This document shows, piece by piece, positions 55,503 to 63,331 of a DNA stretch of 64,000 nt. Source of the DNA: Micromonospora thermarum (lineage in GTDB: Bacteria > Actinomycetota > Actinomycetes > Mycobacteriales > Micromonosporaceae). The notes beneath the pieces were generated by a model, which was given only the letters and a program-made list of their open reading frames with translations, ran no database searches and had not been told where the DNA came from. Location of the stretch: NCBI RefSeq assembly GCF_012034245.1, contig NZ_JAATEO010000002.1:62001-126000 (forward strand), given 5' to 3'. How positions within the stretch are numbered: the first letter of the stretch is position 1; the number at the start of each line of letters is the position of its first letter. Position numbers and translations under genes: made by a program.

Positions 55503-57032
55503 ATGGAGGAGGAGCGCAAGTACGAGGTGGACGACGGCTGGGCGCTGCCGGAGCTGACCGCGGCGGCGCCCGAGGGCGGCGGCGTGCGCGAACTGCCGCC
55601 GGTGACCCTCGTCGCCACGTACTTCGACACCGTCGACCTGCGGCTCGCACGGGCCGGGGTCTCGTTGCGCCACCGGGAGGGCGACGCGCTTCCCTGGACG
55701 GTGAAGCTGCCGACCGACACCCCCGGCGTCCGGCACGAGATCTCCCGGCCGGGTGCCTCCGGCGCGCCCCCGTCCGACCTGGTGGAGTTGGTCACCGTCG
55801 TGCACCGGGGCGCCCCGCTGGCACCGGCGGCCGTGGTGCGCACGGTCCGCCGCGCGTACGAGGTCCACGACGACGCGGGCGCGGTGCTCGCCGAGGTCGT
55901 GGACGACGACGTCACCGCGCTCGACGCCGACGGTGCCACCACCGCCGCATTCCGGGAGGTGGAGGTCGAACGGAAGGCCTGCGACCGGGACCTGCTGGAC
56001 CGGATCGGCGCGCTGCTGCGGGAGTCCGGTGCCCGGGACGGCGGGTTCGTCCCGAAGCACGTCCGGGCGCTCGGCGCGGCGGCCGAGGGCGAACCCGACC
56101 TGGTCGCCCCCGCCGGCCTGCCGGCCGACCCGACCGCCGGCGAGGTGGTGACCGAGGCGCTCCGCCGCGAGGTGCGGCGGCTCGTCGCGCACGACCCGCT
56201 GCTCCGGCTCCGCGCACCGGTCGGCGACGACGACACCGCCGTGCACCAGATGCGGGTCGCCTGCCGGCGGATGCGCAGCGACCTGAAGACCTTCCGGCGG
56301 CTGGTCCGGCCCGGGTGGGCACGCCGGCTGCGGGACGAGCTGAAGTGGCTCGCGGACGCGCTCGGCGCCGCGCGGGACGCCGAGGTGCTGCGGGAACGGC
56401 TACGGCGTACCGCCGTGGCCGACCCGCTGAACCCGCTCGACCCGGCGGCGGTCGACCGGCTCGACGCCGTCCTGGCCGAACGGCAGGAGGCGGCCCTGGC
56501 CGCCGTCGACGAGGCGGTCCGCTCGGACCGCTACCGGGCCCTGGTCGACGCCCTGGTGCTGGCCGCCGGGGCGCCGCGGCTGACCCGCCGGGCCGCCGCG
56601 CCCGCCCGGGACGTCCTGCCGCGCCTGGTGGCCCGCCCGTGGCGTCGGCTGGCCGGCGCCCCGGGCCGGCCCGGCAGCGTCGCGGCGCTCGCCCAGGACG
56701 GGCCGGACGAGCAGTGGCACACCGTGCGCAAGGACGGCAAGCAGGCCCGGTCCGCGGTCACCGCCGTGGCGCCCGTGCTCGGCGGGGACGCCGCGAAGCT
56801 GGCCCGCAAGCTGGCCCGGGTGCAGGACCTGCTCGGCGAACACCAGGACGCGGCGGTCGCCGCCGAGACCTGGCGGGACGTCGCCGACACGCGACCGGAC
56901 GACCACGACCTGGCGGTGACCGCCGGCCGGCTGCTGGAACGGGAGCGCGCGACCGTGCGGCGCGTCCGGGCGGAGTTCCCGGGGGCGTGGCGGCGGGCCA
57001 GCCGGCGGCGACGGACGGCGTGGCTGCGGTGA
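55503..57032 (+). CDS. CYTH and CHAD domain protein
   Basis: A 509-residue two-domain protein. The N-terminal CYTH domain opens with the ExExK signature (EEERK, residues 2-6) and ends near 190. It binds or cleaves triphosphates in studied members. A CHAD domain follows (about 215-509), with the conserved His/Arg pattern in VHQMRVACRRMRSDLKTFRR. CHAD proteins bind polyphosphate granules. Its position between ppk and mutT1 fits polyphosphate or triphosphate handling. The mutT1 start overlaps by four bases. Confidence 0.92.
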   Translation: MEEERKYEVDDGWALPELTAAAPEGGGVRELPPVTLVATYFDTVDLRLARAGVSLRHREGDALPWTVKLPTDTPGVRHEISRPGASGAPPSDLVELVTVVHRGAPLAPAAVVRTVRRAYEVHDDAGAVLAEVVDDDVTALDADGATTAAFREVEVERKACDRDLLDRIGALLRESGARDGGFVPKHVRALGAAAEGEPDLVAPAGLPADPTAGEVVTEALRREVRRLVAHDPLLRLRAPVGDDDTAVHQMRVACRRMRSDLKTFRRLVRPGWARRLRDELKWLADALGAARDAEVLRERLRRTAVADPLNPLDPAAVDRLDAVLAERQEAALAAVDEAVRSDRYRALVDALVLAAGAPRLTRRAAAPARDVLPRLVARPWRRLAGAPGRPGSVAALAQDGPDEQWHTVRKDGKQARSAVTAVAPVLGGDAAKLARKLARVQDLLGEHQDAAVAAETWRDVADTRPDDHDLAVTAGRLLERERATVRRVRAEFPGAWRRASRRRRTAWLR

Positions 57033-57934
57033 GCGGGCCCCCGACGACGGAGGGTGGGCCGGTCGCACCGCCCGGCATCCGGGCGGCGGGAGGCGTGGTC
57101 TGGCGACCCGGCCCGACCGGTGTGGAGGTCTGCCTGGTGCACCGCCCTCGGTACGGCGACTGGTCGCTGCCCAAGGGCAAGCTGGAGCCGGCCGAGCACC
57201 CCCTGCTCGCCGCCGTCCGCGAGGTCGCCGAGGAGACCGACGTACGGGCGGTGCCGCAGATCCGCCTGCCGAGCGTCAGCTACCGCAGCGAGGGCCGGCC
57301 GAAGGTCGTCGACTACTGGTCGATGCGGGCGGTCGCCGGCGGCGGCTTCCAGCCCGGCACCGAGGTCGACGACGTGCGGTGGCTCGCCGTGGACGAGGCG
57401 TCCCGGCTGGTCAGCTACCCGCACGACGCGGAGGTGCTCGCCGCGTTCGCGGCCCTGCCACCGGTGACGGTGGCGATGGCGCTCGTCCGGCACGGGCACG
57501 CCGGCAAGCGGGGCACCTGGGCCGGGCCGGACATCGGCCGGCCGCTGGACGCGCAGGGCTGGGCGCAGGCGCACGCGCTCGCGCCCCTGGTGGCCCTGGT
57601 CCGGCCGGTACGCCTGGTCTCCGCGTCGGCGCGCCGCTGCGTGCAGACCCTCGACCCGGCGGCGGCGCTGCTCGACCTGCCCATCGATGTCGACGGCGAC
57701 CTCGACGAGCCGCGACCGGGTCAGGATCGTGACGAGTGCGTACTGGCCACGGCCGCCCGGCTCGCCGCTCTCGCCGTGGCCGGCGAGCCGGTCGCGGTGT
57801 GCAGCCAGGGAAAGGTGATCCCGGGGGCCCTGGAGCGCCTCAGCGGCCGCACGGACGACTTCACCACGCCGAAGGGCGGCGGTTGGCTGCTCGCGTTCTC
57901 GGGCGACCGCCTCCTCGCCGCCGACCGCCTGTAG
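57029..57934 (+). CDS. mutT1: MutT1-like Nudix and histidine-phosphatase fusion
   Basis: A 301-residue protein. The N-terminal Nudix domain has its box at 50-72 (G-x5-E-x7-REVAEETDV, with Asp instead of the usual Gly near the end). The C-terminal domain is a phosphoglycerate-mutase-like histidine phosphatase with ALVRHGHAG. Mycobacterial MutT1, encoded in the same place after ppk, sanitises oxidised guanine nucleotides and diadenosine polyphosphates. GTG at 57029 overlaps the CYTH-CHAD stop. A longer frame to 56315 is a shadow. Confidence 0.92.
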   Translation: MSGPPTTEGGPVAPPGIRAAGGVVWRPGPTGVEVCLVHRPRYGDWSLPKGKLEPAEHPLLAAVREVAEETDVRAVPQIRLPSVSYRSEGRPKVVDYWSMRAVAGGGFQPGTEVDDVRWLAVDEASRLVSYPHDAEVLAAFAALPPVTVAMALVRHGHAGKRGTWAGPDIGRPLDAQGWAQAHALAPLVALVRPVRLVSASARRCVQTLDPAAALLDLPIDVDGDLDEPRPGQDRDECVLATAARLAALAVAGEPVAVCSQGKVIPGALERLSGRTDDFTTPKGGGWLLAFSGDRLLAADRL

Positions 57935-57994
57935 GAAAGCGGCCCTGCCGGACGCCTCCGGTGGGTCCCGTGGCCACCAGCGACCGCAACGACG

Positions 57995-58033
57995 CGACGG
58001 GGGCGTCCACCGCAACGGTGGACGCCCCCGTCG
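57995..58033. terminator. Bidirectional terminator between mutT1 and hup
   Basis: An 18-bp perfect stem (CGACGGGGGCGTCCACCG) with a 3-base loop lies between two convergent genes. Confidence 0.9.
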
Positions 58034-58044
58034 TACGCCTCGGG

Positions 58045-58647
58045 TCAGCGCTTGGTCGCTGCCTTCTTGGCGGGAGCCTTCTTCGCGGGGGCCTTCTTGG
58101 CCGCCGCGCTCTTGGTGGCGGTGGCGGTCTTCTTCGCCGCCGTGGTCTTCTTCGCCGCGGCGGTCTTCTTCGCCGCGGCGGTCTTCTTCGCCGGGGCAGC
58201 CTTCGTGGTGGTCTTCTTCGCGGCGGCGGCCCTGGTCGTGGTCGCCTTCGCCGCCTTCGCCGCCGTGGTCTTCTTGGCCGCGACGCCGGTGGCCTTGGCG
58301 CCGGCCGCCTTCGCGCCGGTGGTCTTGGCAGCGGCGGTGGTCTTCTTCGCCGCCGCCGTGGCCTTCGGCACCTTGCCGCTGGCCACCATCTCCTTGAACC
58401 CGGCGCCCGCGCGGAAGGTCGGGACGGAGGTCTTCTTGACCTTCACCGTCTCGCCGGTTCGCGGATTCCGGGCTGTTCGGGCTCCTCGGACACGCTTCTC
58501 GAACGCTCCGAAGCCGGTGATCGCCACCTTCTCGCCCTTGGTGACCGCCGCCTGGACCTCAGCGAGGACCGCGTCGAGCGCGGCCGTCGCCGTCTTCCGG
58601 TCCCCCAGGCGAACGGCGAGCGCCTCGATGAGCTCGGCCTTGTTCAC
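58045..58647 (-). CDS. hup: Nucleoid protein HU with histone-like Lys/Ala tail
   Basis: A 200-residue actinobacterial HupB-type protein. The HU fold occupies about residues 1-92 ([37 protein letters not shown] is the DNA-clamping arm). The C-terminal 108 residues are an Ala/Lys tail with KKTTAA and PAKKA repeats, similar to eukaryotic histone H1 tails. It compacts DNA and is acetylated or phosphorylated in mycobacteria. GTG at 58647 follows GGAGGA; a frame to 58899 has no site. Confidence 0.95.
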   Translation of the reverse strand: MNKAELIEALAVRLGDRKTATAALDAVLAEVQAAVTKGEKVAITGFGAFEKRVRGARTARNPRTGETVKVKKTSVPTFRAGAGFKEMVASGKVPKATAAAKKTTAAAKTTGAKAAGAKATGVAAKKTTAAKAAKATTTRAAAAKKTTTKAAPAKKTAAAKKTAAAKKTTAAKKTATATKSAAAKKAPAKKAPAKKAATKR

Positions 58648-58696
58648 GACTTCCTCCCGATTGTGCAACTGACTCGACGCGAGCCATTCTGCGCGC

Positions 58697-58725
58697 ACGG
58701 TATGCCCTGTGCTGCCGGGACACAA
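58697..58725 (-). promoter_or_regulatory. Probable hup promoter
   Basis: TTGTGT (58720-58725) and TACCGT (58697-58702) on the minus strand are 17 bp apart. A start near 58690 gives a leader of about 43 bases. Confidence 0.5.
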
Positions 58726-58763
58726 ACATTCGGTGGAAAAAAGCCCTTGTGTCGCAACGGATT

Positions 58764-58792
58764 CGCCCCCACCGGTGAGACCGGTGGGGGCG
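58764..58792 (-). terminator. leuD terminator
   Basis: CGCCCCCACCGG pairs perfectly over 12 bp with 58781-58792 around a 5-base loop and extends with a one-base bulge. It lies about 30 bp after the leuD stop on the minus strand. Confidence 0.8.
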
Positions 58793-58819
58793 GAATCGGC
58801 GCGGCGAAGGGGCGCCGCG

Positions 58820-59407
58820 CTATGCGACGGTGGGCAGGAACGACGGCCGGGACGCCTCGAAGGCGCTGATGTCGGCCTCGTGCCGGAGGGTGAGTCCAAT
58901 GTCGTCCAAGCCCTCCATCAGCCGCCAGCGGCTGAAGTCGTCCAGCGGGAACGACCAGGTGGCCCCCCCGACGCGGACCTGGCGGGCGGTCAGGTCGACG
59001 GTGACCGGGGTGGTCGGATCGGCCTCGACGGCGGCCCAGATCTCCTCGACGGCTTTCAATTCCAACTCGACCGGGAGCAGACCCTCCTTGAGGGCGTTGC
59101 CCCGGAAGATGTCACCGAAGCGCGGGGAGATCACGGCGCGGAACCCCCAGTCGCGCAGGGCCCAGACGGCGTGCTCCCGGGAGGAGCCGGTGCCGAACTC
59201 CGGACCGGCGACGAGAATCGACGCACCCGAATACGCGGGATCGTTGAGGACGAATTCCGGATCTTCCCGCCACGCGTTGAACAAGCCGTCCGCGAAACCG
59301 GTCCGGGTCACCCGCTTGAGATACACGGCGGGGATGATCTGGTCGGTGTCCACGTTGGACCGGCGCAGCGGCACGGCGGTGCCGGTGTGGGTGGTGAACC
59401 TCTCCAT
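58820..59407 (-). CDS. leuD: 3-isopropylmalate dehydratase small subunit
   Basis: A 195-residue swivel domain of isopropylmalate isomerase, which acts with LeuC in leucine synthesis. [16 protein letters not shown] (about 18-33) and [17 protein letters not shown] (about 68-84) are the family signatures. ATG at 59407. It follows leuC by 15 bp and forms a leuCD operon with it. Confidence 0.97.
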   Translation of the reverse strand: MERFTTHTGTAVPLRRSNVDTDQIIPAVYLKRVTRTGFADGLFNAWREDPEFVLNDPAYSGASILVAGPEFGTGSSREHAVWALRDWGFRAVISPRFGDIFRGNALKEGLLPVELELKAVEEIWAAVEADPTTPVTVDLTARQVRVGGATWSFPLDDFSRWRLMEGLDDIGLTLRHEADISAFEASRPSFLPTVA

Positions 59408-59422
59408 CAGCGGTGTCCTCTT

Positions 59423-60868
59423 CTACAGGTCGGCGGGAGCGGCCAGCCGGCCCACCACGGCGGTGGCGGCGGCGACCGGCGGGGAGACCAGGTGGGTGCG
59501 TCCGCCCCGGCCCTGGCGGCCCTCGAAGTTACGGTTGGAGGTCGAGGCGGCGCGCTGGCCCGGGGAGAGCGTGTCCGGGTTCATGCCGAGGCACATCGAG
59601 CAACCCGCGAAGCGCCACTCGGCCCCGGCGTCGGTGAAGATCTTGTCGAGCCCCTCGGCCTCGGCCGCCTCCCGGACGGCCGCCGAGCCGGGCACGACGA
59701 GCATGCGGACTCCCTCGGCCACCCGGTGCCCACGCAGTACGTCGGCGGCGGCGCGCAGGTCCTCCAGGCGCCCGTTGGTGCAGGAACCGACGAAGACCAC
59801 GTCGACCGCGACGTCGCGCAGCGGGGTGCCGGGCGTGAGGTCCATGTACTCCAGCGCGCGGCGGGCGGCGGCCTGCTCCGGCTCGGTCACGAACTCCTCG
59901 GGATCGGGCACGGACGCGCCCAGCGGTGCGCCCTGACCGGGGTTGGTGCCCCACGTCACGAACGGCGTGATTCGGGTGGCGTCCAGGGTGACCTCCGCGT
60001 CGAAGGTCGCGCCATCGTCGGTGGGCAGGGTCCGCCAGTAGGCGACCGCCGCGTCCCAGTCGGCGCCCGTCGGGGCGTTGGGCCGCCCCTTCAGGTACGC
60101 GAAGGTCGTCTCGTCCGGCGCGATCATGCCGGCCTTGGCGCCCCACTCGATGGACATGTTGGCGATGGTCATCCGGCCTTCCATCGAGAGGTTCCGGATC
60201 GCCTCGCCCCGGTACTCCACGATGTGGCCGCGCCCCCCGCCGGTGCCCACCTGCGCGATCAGCGCGAGCACCAGGTCCTTGGCGGTGACCCCCGGCGCGA
60301 GCTCGCCGACGACGTTCACCGCCATCGTCCTGGGGCGGGCCTGCGGCAGCGTCTGGGTGGCCAGCACGTGCTCGACCTCGCTGGTGCCGATGCCGAACGC
60401 CAGGGCGCCGAACGCACCGTGGGTGGCGGTGTGCGAGTCGCCGCAGACGATGGTCATGCCGGGCTGGGTCAGGCCCAGCTGGGGGCCGATGACGTGCACG
60501 ATGCCCTGGTTCTCGTCGCCGAGCGCGTGCAGCTTCACGCCGAACTCGGCGCAGTTGCGGCGCAGCGTCTCGATCTGCGTACGCGAGGTCGGGTCGGCGA
60601 TGGTGAGGAGATCGCCGCGGCGGGACCGGAACGACGGGTCGGCGTACCCGGTCGGGGTGTTGTGGTCCTCGGTCGCGATCGTCAGGTCGGTGCGACGGAC
60701 CCGGCGGCCGGCGAGGCGCAGTCCGTCGAACGCCTGCGGGCTCGTCACCTCGTGCAGCAGGTGCAGGTCGATGAAGAGCAGGTCGGGCTCGCCCGCGGCG
60801 GACCGTACGACGTGCGCGTCCCAGACCTTCTCGGCCAGGGTCCTCGGCTCAGGAGTGACTCCCACCAT
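59423..60868 (-). CDS. leuC: 3-isopropylmalate dehydratase large subunit
   Basis: A 481-residue aconitase-like subunit. [20 protein letters not shown] and the Fe-S ligands in VGSCTNGR (about 354-361) and [10 protein letters not shown] (about 414-423) are present. It isomerises 2- to 3-isopropylmalate. ATG at 60868 has no ribosome site. TAGGAT at 60875-60880 (minus strand) lies six bases upstream, a leaderless layout. It diverges from an IclR regulator, as in streptomycetes. Confidence 0.97.
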   Translation of the reverse strand: MVGVTPEPRTLAEKVWDAHVVRSAAGEPDLLFIDLHLLHEVTSPQAFDGLRLAGRRVRRTDLTIATEDHNTPTGYADPSFRSRRGDLLTIADPTSRTQIETLRRNCAEFGVKLHALGDENQGIVHVIGPQLGLTQPGMTIVCGDSHTATHGAFGALAFGIGTSEVEHVLATQTLPQARPRTMAVNVVGELAPGVTAKDLVLALIAQVGTGGGRGHIVEYRGEAIRNLSMEGRMTIANMSIEWGAKAGMIAPDETTFAYLKGRPNAPTGADWDAAVAYWRTLPTDDGATFDAEVTLDATRITPFVTWGTNPGQGAPLGASVPDPEEFVTEPEQAAARRALEYMDLTPGTPLRDVAVDVVFVGSCTNGRLEDLRAAADVLRGHRVAEGVRMLVVPGSAAVREAAEAEGLDKIFTDAGAEWRFAGCSMCLGMNPDTLSPGQRAASTSNRNFEGRQGRGGRTHLVSPPVAAATAVVGRLAAPADL

Positions 60869-60905
60869 CTGGACATCCTAAATTCTGGGAGGTAAGTTTC
60901 GGCTT
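60869..60905. promoter_or_regulatory. Divergent leuC / ndgR promoter region
   Basis: The two genes are 37 bp apart. TAGGAT (60875-60880, minus strand) is six bases before leuC. TAAGTT (60893-60898, plus strand) is seven bases before the GTG of the regulator. Both layouts are leaderless, and the start sites face each other, so one bound regulator could affect both. Confidence 0.55.
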
Positions 60906-61604
60906 GTGGGACACAGTATGAGCGGTGTCGGCGTTCTCGACAAGGCGGTGGTCATCCTGGCCGCCTGCGTCGACGGCGCCAGCCTGGCCGAACTTGTTGA
61001 ACGCACGAAGCTGCCCCGGGCAACGGCGCACCGGTTGGCACAGGCACTGGAGATCCACCGAATGCTGGTACGCGACACCCAGGGGCGGTGGCGTCCCGGG
61101 CCACGCCTGGGCGAGCTGGCCAACGCGGCGCCCGACGTGCTCCTGACCGCGGCGGAGCCGCTGCTCGCCGCGCTCCGCGACGCCACCGGCGAGAGCGCCC
61201 AGCTCTACCTGCGCCGCGCCGACGAGCGCATCTGCGTGGCGGCCGCCGAGCGGGCCAGTGGCCTGCGCGACACCGTGCCGGTCGGCTCGGTGCTGCCGAT
61301 GACCGCCGGCTCGGCGGCGCAGATCCTGCTCGCGTGGGAGCCGCCGGAGGCGGTCATGCCGCTGCTGCCCCGCTCGAAGTTCACCGGCCGTACGCTCGCG
61401 GAGGTCCGCCGCCGGGGCTGGGCGCAGAGCGTGGCCGAGCGGGAGGCCGGTGTGGCGAGCGTCTCGGCGCCGATCCGCGACCGCACGGGCCGCGTGATCG
61501 CCGCCATCAGCATCAGCGGTCCGATCGAGCGCCTCGGCCGCCGCCCCGGCGAACGCCACGCCATGGCCGTCGTCCGAGCCGGCCAACGCCTCTCCGGCCT
61601 CTGA
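60906..61604 (+). CDS. ndgR: IclR-family regulator (NdgR-like)
   Basis: A 232-residue IclR regulator. The winged helix has ASLAELVERTKLPRATAHRL (about 26-45). The ligand domain contains ERICVAAAERASGLRDTVPV and SAPIRDRTGRVIAAISISGP. In streptomycetes the orthologue NdgR binds upstream of leuCD and amino-acid genes. I chose GTG at 60906 because TAAGTT lies seven bases upstream; ATG at 60918 is also in frame. It ends before a hairpin terminator. Confidence 0.92.
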   Translation: MGHSMSGVGVLDKAVVILAACVDGASLAELVERTKLPRATAHRLAQALEIHRMLVRDTQGRWRPGPRLGELANAAPDVLLTAAEPLLAALRDATGESAQLYLRRADERICVAAAERASGLRDTVPVGSVLPMTAGSAAQILLAWEPPEAVMPLLPRSKFTGRTLAEVRRRGWAQSVAEREAGVASVSAPIRDRTGRVIAAISISGPIERLGRRPGERHAMAVVRAGQRLSGL

Positions 61605-61662
61605 CCCGCCCCTGCCTCTCCCGCCGAGCCCCGGCCACGTGGGAGAGGGTGGTGGACAGTGT

Positions 61663-61697
61663 GAAGGCCCGCCTCGCGGGTGCGAGGCGGGCCCTTC
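61663..61697. terminator. Terminator between ndgR and tRNA-Glu
   Basis: CCCGCCTCGC (61668-61677) pairs with 61682-61691 and the stem extends to GAAGG on the outside with one bulged base. The 4-base loop is GGGT. It can serve both the regulator and the opposing tRNA gene. Confidence 0.8.
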
Positions 61698-61704
61698 GGA
61701 TCTG

Positions 61705-61777
61705 TAGCCCCGACCGGATTCGAACCGGCGCTACCGCCTTGAGAGGGCGGCGTCCTGGGCCGCTAGACGACGGGGCC
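61705..61777 (-). tRNA. tRNA-Glu (CTC), downstream copy
   Basis: A 73-nt cloverleaf. The acceptor GGCCCCG pairs with CGGGGCT (the outermost pair is G-U), the anticodon arm is CCGCC-CTCTCAA-GGCGG and the T arm is CCGGTTCGAATCCGG. The anticodon CTC reads GAG. CCA is not encoded. It is identical to the copy at 61992-62064. Confidence 0.95.
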
Positions 61778-61951
61778 AGGAACTTTCCTGCTTCACCGCC
61801 TGGTCGGGCGGTGCGGCAGTAGTCTAGCGGCACCGGCCGCCGGGCCGACGGCGGGGGCGGCGTCCGCGCGCCCCCGGACTGCTTCCACTCACCAGTCGCC
61901 GACCGGCAGGCGCAACCGGACCGGAGCCGCATCGGTGCCGGAGAACGACGA

Positions 61952-61978
61952 AGCCCGCCCCACGTGGTGGGACGGGCT
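61952..61978 (-). terminator. Hairpin after the upstream tRNA-Glu copy
   Basis: AGCCCG at the left pairs with CGGGCT at the right, with an inner CCCAC/GTGGG stem, 13 bp beyond the tRNA. Confidence 0.65.
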
Positions 61979-61991
61979 GTCACTGCTCTTG

Positions 61992-62064
61992 TAGCCCCGA
62001 CCGGATTCGAACCGGCGCTACCGCCTTGAGAGGGCGGCGTCCTGGGCCGCTAGACGACGGGGCC
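61992..62064 (-). tRNA. tRNA-Glu (CTC), upstream copy
   Basis: Identical in sequence to the copy at 61705-61777, with anticodon CTC and 73 nt, about 215 bp away. No CCA is encoded. Confidence 0.95.
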
Positions 62065-62168
62065 AGAACCTGCTGCTCCCACCCTCGCGGGGCGGGAAGC
62101 CGAACCCTATCAGAGGTCGGACCTCCGCCAGAATCCAGCGACCGCGATTCTTCCGAATCGCGACTGCG

Positions 62169-62240
62169 CTGGGGTACCAGGACTCGAACCTAGACTAACT
62201 GAACCAGAATCAGTCGGGCTGCCAATTACCCCATACCCCA
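62169..62240 (-). tRNA. tRNA-Gln (CTG)
   Basis: A 72-nt cloverleaf. The acceptor is TGGGGTA/TACCCCA, the anticodon arm is ACTGA-TTCTGGT-TCAGT with anticodon CTG, and the T arm is CTAGGTTCGAGTCCTGG-like. The three tRNA genes are on one strand; the hairpins suggest separate 3' ends. Confidence 0.95.
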
Positions 62241-62346
62241 TTGGCCCCTTGCGGCGCCGGGATCAAACTTTACCCTCCCGCCGCCAGCAGGCCAAATCGA
62301 GCCCCTCAAACCGCCCGTGAGCTGCGGAAACGGGCCTCAGGGCGGA

Positions 62347-63150
62347 TCAGGCGACGGGCACGACCGGGTTGGTCAGTTCGCCGATCCCCTCGATCCGCAC
62401 GGTGACCGTATCCCCGTCCGCGAGCGGGCTAACCCCGGCCGGCGTACCGGTCAGGATCACGTCGCCCGGGAGCAGCGTCATCACGTGGGAGACGTACGAC
62501 ACCAGGGCCGGCACGTCGAACACCATGTCCCGGGTACGGCCCAGCTGGCGGACCTCCATCTCGTCCGGGTTGCGACCCACCTCACACCGGATCTCCAGGT
62601 CGGTGACGTCGAGACCGGTGGTGATCCAGGGGCCGATGGGGCAGAACGAGTCGAAGCCCTTGGCCCGGGTCCACTGGCCGTCCGCCCGCTGCAGGTCCCG
62701 CGCGGTCACGTCGTTGGCGCAGGTGTAGCCGAAGATCGCACGTTCGGCGGCGGCCCGGTCGGCGCGGCGGGCGCCGGGGGCGCCGATCACGACCGCCAGC
62801 TCGGCCTCGTGCTCGACCTGCTTGGAGAAGATCGGGAGCCGGATGGCGTCCCGGGGCCCGATCACCGAGGTGGACGGCTTGAGGAACAGCAGGGGTTCCT
62901 TGGGGACCTCGCTGCCGTGCTCGGCGGCGTGCTCGGCGTAGTTGCGGCCGACGCAGACCACCTTGCTCGGCAGGATCGGCGACAGCAGCCGCACGTCGGA
63001 CAGGGCCCACCGGCCGCCGGTGAAGTTGATCCGCCCGAACGGGTGCCCGTCGATCTCGGCGACGGTCAGGCCCTGCGGGCCCGCCTCCGACTCCCCCTCG
63101 ACGACCCCGAACGACATTCCGTTGGCATGAGCGAAACGAGCGATACGCAC
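62347..63150 (-). CDS. Fumarylacetoacetate hydrolase family protein
   Basis: A 267-residue FAH-family enzyme. VCVGRNYAEHAAEHG (about 65-79), EHEAELAVVIG with two metal-binding glutamates and GPWITTG with FDVPALVSYVS are the family pattern. Members act as 2-hydroxyhepta-2,4-diene-1,7-dioate isomerases, acylpyruvate hydrolases or decarboxylases; the true reaction is unknown. GTG at 63150 has TAGATT six bases upstream on the minus strand. The N-terminal region is shorter than in eukaryotic FAH. Confidence 0.88.
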   Translation of the reverse strand: MRIARFAHANGMSFGVVEGESEAGPQGLTVAEIDGHPFGRINFTGGRWALSDVRLLSPILPSKVVCVGRNYAEHAAEHGSEVPKEPLLFLKPSTSVIGPRDAIRLPIFSKQVEHEAELAVVIGAPGARRADRAAAERAIFGYTCANDVTARDLQRADGQWTRAKGFDSFCPIGPWITTGLDVTDLEIRCEVGRNPDEMEVRQLGRTRDMVFDVPALVSYVSHVMTLLPGDVILTGTPAGVSPLADGDTVTVRIEGIGELTNPVVPVA

Positions 63151-63156
63151 CAGGCC

Positions 63157-63162
63157 AATCTA
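63157..63162 (-). promoter_or_regulatory. Leaderless -10 box of the FAH-family gene
   Basis: TAGATT on the minus strand lies six bases before the GTG start at 63150. Confidence 0.5.
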
Positions 63163-63331
63163 GCCGGGCGGTCACGCGGGGGACCGCTGGCCACGGCCGC
63201 CGCCCACGGTCTCCGGGAAGCCAGTCGGTCGCGCACCCTACGCGATCGCCACGTCGCCGGGGCGGACTTCCCGACTTCGTACCCGCACGGCGTGAGCCCG
63301 CCCCTAGCGTCGGCTCCGGAGGTTCGTTCGT

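Noticed and set aside
58050..58370. Repeats near the 3' end of hup as a mobile or CRISPR-like element
   Set aside because: They encode the Lys/Ala tail in frame; HupB tails are repetitive by nature.
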